IMG/VR virus record: IMGVR_UViG_3300035698_014660 | Location: 1 to 50,877 of that record | Source of the DNA: a virus | Direction: 5' to 3' (one strand) | DNA length: 50,877 nt | Shown: one piece after another, positions 46,000 to 50,877 of the stretch | Position numbering within the stretch: position 1 is the stretch's first letter | How the letters are laid out: each line of letters begins with the position of its first letter | Translations under genes and position numbers: made by a program | The notes under the pieces: generated by a model | What the model saw: the letters and a program-made list of their open reading frames with translations, nothing else | Told to the model about the DNA's origin: nothing | Databases searched by the model: none

Positions 46000-47211
46000 C
46001 TACTTATTCAAATTACGAACTTGAACTTCCCATCCAAGTTCTTCATATTTACTAGCTCGACTCATTCCCCAATCATTAAAATCTGAGAATCCAGAGTCTA
46101 CTATATCTATTACTGTAGGTTGTTTCTTTCCAGGTAATACCCTCATAGCTCGTCCAATCGCTTGTTTCCAATTTCCAACAGGAGTTCCAAGCACTAGACA
46201 ATCTACTTCAGGTTTATCAATTCCATCTCGACATGATTGATATGTAGAAAATACCAATCTCCGAGATTTCAATTGCATATCCCTAGTTTTTCCTTCACGT
46301 GGAAGGAAAAATCCAACCTCATCTTTATCATCACAACTCTTAGCTAATACATCTAATATATTAATACGATCAGATAAAAATATCATATGTCTATCAGACT
46401 TAGATATTTGTGAAATTATTGGTCTAAGCATCTTCAAGTAATTAGAATTTTTCGAAGTAACCAACATTTTTAAGTATCTGGATTTATCAAATTGCTCTGG
46501 GACGTTAGAGGGAAGGTTATTCCCATAGCGTTTCTTTAAATCAAACTTAGTTAATCGCATTAAATAACGATAATGCTTATTCATTAACCCATGATCAAAT
46601 ATCACCATGACAATCAATGGTTTCATAGTAGATATATCATTTGACTCTGGGTTATAAATTTCTCCTAAATTGTATTCAATAATATCTGTATTACCATCAG
46701 GACGAGTTGGTGTTGCTGACAACCCTAATACTTTTTTAGCTGGTGTAAATAAAGCAGTTTTAGAAAATTGTTCAGCTCCAACTGTGTGACATTCATCCCA
46801 TATAGCAAATCCAATATTAGCATCTATTAATTTTTTATGTAAGTTAGGAATTCGTTTAATCATACTGTTCATTGTTTGAAGAGTTGTTATTATAACTGAT
46901 TTCTTCAAATCTTCTTCAAATGTAGCAGTTGTTAAACAAGCTATTTGGTCTTTGGTTATATCTGAATGTTCTAAAAATCTTTCATACCATTGTCTAACTA
47001 AAGATCCTTTATGAACATAGATAATTGTTCTTAATCCAATTTGACATATACAATGAATTGATATTACAGTTTTACCTTCTCCTGGTTGCAATTGCAAAAT
47101 TCCACGCTGATGAGATAATACCCATTCCGCAGCTTGTTTTTGCCGTTCATCTCGAAGGGTTATTTTCGATGTGATATCTATATGTTCACCGGAAGGAATT
47201 TGATCCACCAA
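46000..47211 (-). CDS. XPB/UvsW-like SF2 DNA helicase (core frame)
   Basis: 403 residues from a TTG at 47211. Motifs: LRDERQKQAAEWVL (Q-type), LQPGEGKT (residues 41-48), DECHTVG (motif II), LGLSATPTRPDG (III) and a C-terminal QAIGRAMR (VI), with a FSTYQSCRDGID between. The XPB/RAD25 group includes T4 UvsW, which branch-migrates recombination intermediates and unwinds R-loops. The frame is open about 66 bases upstream of the TTG, and there is no Shine-Dalgarno at it. The upstream 70-residue ORF likely supplies the N-terminus through a -1 frameshift, giving a 477-residue fusion, close to UvsW (about 500). Confidence 0.9.
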   Translation of the reverse strand: MVDQIPSGEHIDITSKITLRDERQKQAAEWVLSHQRGILQLQPGEGKTVISIHCICQIGLRTIIYVHKGSLVRQWYERFLEHSDITKDQIACLTTATFEEDLKKSVIITTLQTMNSMIKRIPNLHKKLIDANIGFAIWDECHTVGAEQFSKTALFTPAKKVLGLSATPTRPDGNTDIIEYNLGEIYNPESNDISTMKPLIVMVIFDHGLMNKHYRYLMRLTKFDLKKRYGNNLPSNVPEQFDKSRYLKMLVTSKNSNYLKMLRPIISQISKSDRHMIFLSDRINILDVLAKSCDDKDEVGFFLPREGKTRDMQLKSRRLVFSTYQSCRDGIDKPEVDCLVLGTPVGNWKQAIGRAMRVLPGKKQPTVIDIVDSGFSDFNDWGMSRASKYEELGWEVQVRNLNK

Positions 47212-47219
47212 TTCACACG

Positions 47220-47432
47220 CTACATAATTCTTAATGGGAAAGAAACGAAGGACAACATTACACTCATAGATTCTTTATCTATATGATAATATGTATTCCG
47301 ACATGTAATACTTGGATCATTATAATCTTTGCCTTCACGTTTCAAGTCAAGACCGATCTTTTTAATCCAATTAGTAGTATTATATTTTTCTAAAGGAATA
47401 TGAATACATGAATCTCGAGTGAATTTTATCAT
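47220..47432 (-). CDS. N-terminal ORF of the XPB-like helicase (ribosomal frameshift candidate)
   Basis: 70 residues (MIKFTRDSC...SFVSFPLRIM). Alone it has no recognisable fold, but it is the size of the domain that precedes the core in UvsW-like helicases. It starts one base into the stop region of queD and ends at TAG 47220-47222. Slipping back one base at TTTCCCA (47235-47241) joins it to the helicase frame just after SFP. Confidence 0.6.
   Translation of the reverse strand: MIKFTRDSCIHIPLEKYNTTNWIKKIGLDLKREGKDYNDPSITCRNTYYHIDKESMSVMLSFVSFPLRIM
47235..47241 (-). promoter_or_regulatory. Candidate -1 frameshift slippery site TTTCCCA
   Basis: On the minus strand the heptamer T-TTC-CCA is in the correct phase for -1 slippage (X XXY YYZ), and the stop of the short frame follows four codons later. 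After the slip the ribosome reads IKNYVACELVDQ and the helicase core. I see no strong downstream stem-loop. A one-base sequencing deletion would look similar. Confidence 0.55.
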
Positions 47433-47905
47433 TATTCAACAAAATTACTTTTATATGGTTTAGTGGTAGGATCTTTTTTATTAAAATCTGCATATGATGT
47501 AGGAGTCTCATATACTCTGACATTAGTAATAATACTACCCAACTCGTTGCGTAATTTATTATATATCCACAAAGCCATATATTCAGCAGTGGGAGAAGAT
47601 TCAACAACTACAATTTTCATAGTAGGATTATCTAATTGGAATTTCACCATCACATCATCATCTTGACATATCATGCATGCATGATCCAGCTTATCAACTA
47701 TAACATTTTTTATAGCAGAGCTAAGGTTTGAAAAATCTATAATCATTCCATCTTGTGGATCTGTAGCATTTGACAGAATTGGTCCTTCGACAGTGACTTG
47801 TAATTTATACCTATGACCGTGAAGATTTTTACATAATCCTTCATGCAGATATAACCGATGAGCCATATCCCATTCTACTTCTTTAGTAACACTATGTATC
47901 ATCAT
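47432..47905 (-). CDS. queD: QueD, 6-carboxy-5,6,7,8-tetrahydropterin synthase
   Basis: 157 residues. The zinc ligands are H16 (AHRL) and H29/H31 (LHGH), with the catalytic Cys C25 (CKNLHGH). Later come LDHACM, SPTAE and ETPTSY, the Asp/His and Glu residues of the QueD/PTPS active site. The Cys spacing is typical of QueD, not sepiapterin-type PTPS. QueD is the second step of preQ0 synthesis from GTP. With GAT-QueC it implies deazaguanine synthesis by the phage. FolE, QueE and a transglycosylase are not in this window. It overlaps the unknown gene upstream. Confidence 0.93.
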   Translation of the reverse strand: MMIHSVTKEVEWDMAHRLYLHEGLCKNLHGHRYKLQVTVEGPILSNATDPQDGMIIDFSNLSSAIKNVIVDKLDHACMICQDDDVMVKFQLDNPTMKIVVVESSPTAEYMALWIYNKLRNELGSIITNVRVYETPTSYADFNKKDPTTKPYKSNFVE

Positions 47906-48302
47906 GTTTACATATCATCCATTTTGTTATAGATCTAGCATCATACGAATAAGTTTTCTTCAATTCATAATTAACTTGATCTAGATTATTACATTCTGTT
48001 CTGTTTTGTCCCATTGAGATAATATATGAACGTTTACCATTATCATCAGATCTACAAATCCAAATAACTCCATGGATAGGATGAACTAATCTAATAGCAA
48101 TGTCACACATTATAAAAGGGCCTTTTGTGAACATTTCAACTGGGAATTGTATCCAACAATTAATAGTCCAACTACACATACTAGGTCCTAATTTGATATC
48201 CAACTCTGTAGTATGATCACTCTCCAATGCATCTTCATGAACTATTGGATTATTTACACTAAGGCCGTTATCAACTAAAAATTCATATAACCTGCTAATC
48301 AT
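47892..48302 (-). CDS. Unknown protein between queD and the topoisomerase genes
   Basis: 136 residues from the ATG at 48302, chosen because it overlaps the topoisomerase stop as ATGA with GGAAGGA upstream; an ATG at 48323 is possible. Strand-rich, with SMCSWTINCWIQFPVE and WICRSDDNGKRSYI. No motif recognised. Its tail overlaps queD by about 14 bases. Confidence 0.6.
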   Translation of the reverse strand: MISRLYEFLVDNGLSVNNPIVHEDALESDHTTELDIKLGPSMCSWTINCWIQFPVEMFTKGPFIMCDIAIRLVHPIHGVIWICRSDDNGKRSYIISMGQNRTECNNLDQVNYELKKTYSYDARSITKWMICKHDDT

Positions 48303-49606
48303 TTTAAATATTTTTCCTTCCATACATATTCAGTAAGATTATCCAAATTATTCTGATTGACACATCGTTCAGTTTTAAGTAATTTAGTATTAGTTTTTAC
48401 TCGAAATATCCTAGCCAAAGTATATTTATCAAAAATATCCTTAATTCGTTTTTGAGTTTGATCAGTTCCTGTCGCAATAGCAACTATAACTTTTTTCAAA
48501 TCGTCCGGATTAACTTTCAATTCACTGCTAAGAATAGGTTTAATTAAAGATATTAATTCCAACTCAGAAATATGTTGGGTTAATTCTAAAATTTTATCTT
48601 TCAATACCTTTTCAACTACTCGACAATAAACTTTGTAAATATTCAATAACATATCATCTACAGATATAATTACAACTTTACCATCGGAATTTACTAAATT
48701 ACACTCAAACGTAAATGAGCTACTCACTGCTTGAGTCATTTTCTTAGACAGTTGGGCCATTTTTATCATACGTGGCCGTATAATACTGAATCTGACTTTA
48801 GTAGAGTGGGTAGATACATCCTGAAACCCTACTGATTTTTCTATTGTTATTTGTTTATCAAATTTCTTTAATATGGTAAGAAAACTTCTTGACGGAGGAA
48901 TGGCAGTAATAATTATAGACTTCTCAGATTCTTTATGAAACTTTCCTATATATTTAAGTTGTGCCCGTCCAGTAGTAAGAAGTTTACCAAATTCCAAAAC
49001 ATCATTATTATACTTGCAATCAGTTATCGGACGAATTATAGGTCCATTTCCTGATTGTTTTGATAATAACCACTCGAGCCGTTTTAATAAATCAGCTTTA
49101 GTATATGCTGGTATTTTAGTACTATATCCAAATCCAATACCTTCAGTGTAACTAGTTCCTAATAAACATATTGGGAACTTGGTGGGAAGAAATAATGGCT
49201 CATCAAAATCCAATTCCAACTTATCAAATGGGACAGATTTAATAAATTCAAACGCCATTTTCAAAATAGCGGGATCACTTTTAGCTTCTGTATATCTTTG
49301 GGCTGCAGCTGGGTTAGAAACAATTCCGACATTAGATCCAAACTGTCCTTGACCCTCTACCATCCCATTATTAACAAGATTTACTAAACTTTGATAACAA
49401 CTTTGGTCTCCATGAGGATGAAAATGTCCTATACAATCGCCAATGATTGTTGCACACTTCGAATACTTTTCTCTTGCTACTCTATATACCGACCAAAGCA
49501 ATCGTCGTTCAACTAATTTTGCCCCATCTAGAATGAATGGAAATGCTCTGGTAGAATTTACATATCTACCATACTCACCATATAAGTCAGGAACTATTTT
49601 ATCCAT
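48299..49606 (-). CDS. Type II topoisomerase DNA-cleaving subunit (GyrA/ParC/T4 gp52-like)
   Basis: 435 residues. YGRYVNSTRAFPFILDGAKLVERRLLW (about 12-38) is the gyrase A winged-helix entry. IGHFHPHGDQSCYQSL (about 59-74) and GQFGSNVG precede the catalytic tyrosine in AAQRYTEAK (Y105). ERRL/GYST segments follow. Size is that of T4 gp52 (441), with no C-terminal beta-pinwheel, so it is a relaxing topoisomerase rather than a gyrase. It works with the upstream TOPRIM/ATPase subunit, whose stop abuts its ATG. Confidence 0.95.
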   Translation of the reverse strand: MDKIVPDLYGEYGRYVNSTRAFPFILDGAKLVERRLLWSVYRVAREKYSKCATIIGDCIGHFHPHGDQSCYQSLVNLVNNGMVEGQGQFGSNVGIVSNPAAAQRYTEAKSDPAILKMAFEFIKSVPFDKLELDFDEPLFLPTKFPICLLGTSYTEGIGFGYSTKIPAYTKADLLKRLEWLLSKQSGNGPIIRPITDCKYNNDVLEFGKLLTTGRAQLKYIGKFHKESEKSIIITAIPPSRSFLTILKKFDKQITIEKSVGFQDVSTHSTKVRFSIIRPRMIKMAQLSKKMTQAVSSSFTFECNLVNSDGKVVIISVDDMLLNIYKVYCRVVEKVLKDKILELTQHISELELISLIKPILSSELKVNPDDLKKVIVAIATGTDQTQKRIKDIFDKYTLARIFRVKTNTKLLKTERCVNQNNLDNLTEYVWKEKYLK

Positions 49607-50877
49607 TAAACCAATTCCCTTTTTAACTCGGCTTTAAGCATTAAATTAAAAATAGCTGCAGGATTATCAGGATATGGAATAGATTGTAAACAACGAGTAT
49701 CAGGATCAAGTACGCACACAGCTAATTGGTCTGGGTTCATCTCACCTAATCCTTTATATCGTTGTATATTAATGTTAGGGTTAGCCTGGTGGAATTTAGA
49801 TACGTCCTCGTCATTATATAAGGGTATAAACTTTTTCTTTACTACACCACCATATAACGGCATTTTAGCTATATATAAAAATCCATCTTTAATTAGTTGT
49901 GGAGTCATTCGTAAAAACGCAGTCATTAACAATACTGCAATATGAGAACCATCAGCATCAGCATCAGTTGCTATTATAATTTTTCCATATCTTACACCAC
50001 TAATATCAAAATCAGGTTCTACTCCAGTTCCAAGAGCATTTATAATCTCAAGAATTTCTTTGTTCTTGAAAAAATCCTTTTTGGAATCTGCAATGTTTGG
50101 AATCTTACCTTTCAATCCTAGCAACGCATGAATGTCCGGGTTACGGCAGGTTAATAAACCGCCTCCAGCAGAAGCTCCTTCAACTATAAACAATTCTGAA
50201 TCTTCTACTTTATGAGTAGTACAATCCCGAAGTTTACTATCTGTAATTGAATTAAGCCTCGTTACTTTCTTTCCCGTTTTTATTATATTATTTTTAGCGG
50301 ACTGTCGTTTTCTATGTCTGATAAAAAACCCAAGTAATTCAATCTTTAGATTCTCATCATCCATTATTATAGCTTTAACTCGATTCTTTAAACTATCGAA
50401 TAAATGCTTCATATCAGCTTTAGGAGTTGCTAATCTTTCTTTCGTCTGAGATGAATATTGTGCTTCATATAATGCAGCAGATACAAATGCACGAAATCCT
50501 ACTAAAGCATCTTGTTTTTGTATTGGTATTTTTTCAGCTTGAGCAATTTCCCATATAGCATTACGAACTGCTTCCATTGAGCAATTAATATGAGTACCTT
50601 GATCAACCCGGAGAAGATTAACACAACCAACCATTTTAGCCGAAGTAGTAGAATTAAAGTCCCAACAAAATCTACAAGTTACAAATTCATCTTTGACTTT
50701 ATTAGAAACAATAAATACTTTAGTTCGTTCTTCACTGGCATTAGATAAAAGTTCTTGAGTAAAAAACTCATCTGGTCCAAATTTGATTACTTCTTTTTCA
50801 TCATCTACTACAAATAATAACGATAATTTCGGAACATGAATAGTAGCTAAAGTCAATCTATCTCTAACAGACTTGAG
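49606..50877 (-). CDS. Type II topoisomerase ATPase/TOPRIM subunit (5' partial, T4 gp39/gp60-like)
   Basis: The frame is open to the window edge, and the tracked start (TTG 50856) is inside the gene. The visible part, about 423 residues, covers the end of the transducer domain and the TOPRIM domain: EGASAGGGL, TDADADGSHIAVLL (the Mg-binding DxDxD), and RYKGLGEMNPDQL near the end. The GHKL ATPase domain lies outside. In T4 the same functions are split between gp39 and gp60; here TOPRIM and transducer are joined. Confidence 0.94.
   Translation of the reverse strand, partial: LKSVRDRLTLATIHVPKLSLLFVVDDEKEVIKFGPDEFFTQELLSNASEERTKVFIVSNKVKDEFVTCRFCWDFNSTTSAKMVGCVNLLRVDQGTHINCSMEAVRNAIWEIAQAEKIPIQKQDALVGFRAFVSAALYEAQYSSQTKERLATPKADMKHLFDSLKNRVKAIIMDDENLKIELLGFFIRHRKRQSAKNNIIKTGKKVTRLNSITDSKLRDCTTHKVEDSELFIVEGASAGGGLLTCRNPDIHALLGLKGKIPNIADSKKDFFKNKEILEIINALGTGVEPDFDISGVRYGKIIIATDADADGSHIAVLLMTAFLRMTPQLIKDGFLYIAKMPLYGGVVKKKFIPLYNDEDVSKFHQANPNINIQRYKGLGEMNPDQLAVCVLDPDTRCLQSIPYPDNPAAIFNLMLKAELKRELV

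Noticed and set aside
1-50877. tRNA genes
   Set aside because: I saw no cloverleaf-like segment with GTTCGA-type arms in the few intergenic gaps, which are nearly all shorter than 150 bases.

Overview
This window looks like part of the genome of a large ('jumbo') AT-rich tailed phage with a contractile, T4-like tail. The evidence is a tail sheath, gp25- and gp6-type baseplate wedge proteins, a long tape-measure protein and a gp17-type terminase. These sit beside a multisubunit RNA polymerase (beta and beta' both present), a type II topoisomerase, an SbcCD/gp46-gp47 nuclease and two helicases. There is no ribosomal, tRNA or housekeeping operon. I cannot name the host; Shine-Dalgarno sites (AGGAG/GGAG) precede many genes, so it is a bacterium using ordinary initiation.

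Layout. (1) 1-10473, plus strand: a Ser-rich Cys-containing protein with a probable frameshift, a zinc-ribbon protein, a virion-type protein, tail sheath, tail tube candidate, baseplate hub/chaperone-like protein, gp25, a wedge protein, gp6, and a conserved unknown. (2) 10474-20153, minus strand: tube cap/initiator-like protein, tape measure, a HExxH zincin, large terminase and a hub-like protein. (3) 20240-28915, minus: unknown protein, Dda/RecD-like helicase, small membrane protein, an intein-containing GAT-QueC fusion, a remnant of a second gat-queC tail, a methyltransferase, a PolB-palm-like protein and an acidic protein. (4) 28958-34851, minus: RNA polymerase beta and beta', each a single compact chain. 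(5) 34861-45900, minus: the most unusual region. It holds two E1/ThiF-like proteins, two proteins with E2-like HPN/HPH...C motifs, a JAMM/JAB metalloprotease with an intact HxHx7SxxD motif, and a candidate ubiquitin-like protein, interleaved with SbcC, SbcD and a HAD phosphatase. (6) 46000-50877, minus: XPB/UvsW-like helicase (probably joined to an upstream ORF by a -1 frameshift at a canonical slippery heptamer), QueD, an unknown, topoisomerase subunit A-like, and a topoisomerase TOPRIM/ATPase subunit running off the window.

How the parts work together. Regions 1-2 build the tail and package DNA. QueD and GAT-QueC point to a 7-deazaguanine (preQ0 to archaeosine-like) modification of phage DNA; the missing steps (FolE, QueE, a DpdA-type transferase) would have to be elsewhere. 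The phage RNAP would transcribe some phage gene class. The E1/E2/JAMM genes look like a phage-encoded ubiquitin-like conjugation and deconjugation system beside DNA repair and transcription genes. Its function and novelty cannot be settled from sequence alone. All family calls rest on motifs read by eye; no database search was run.
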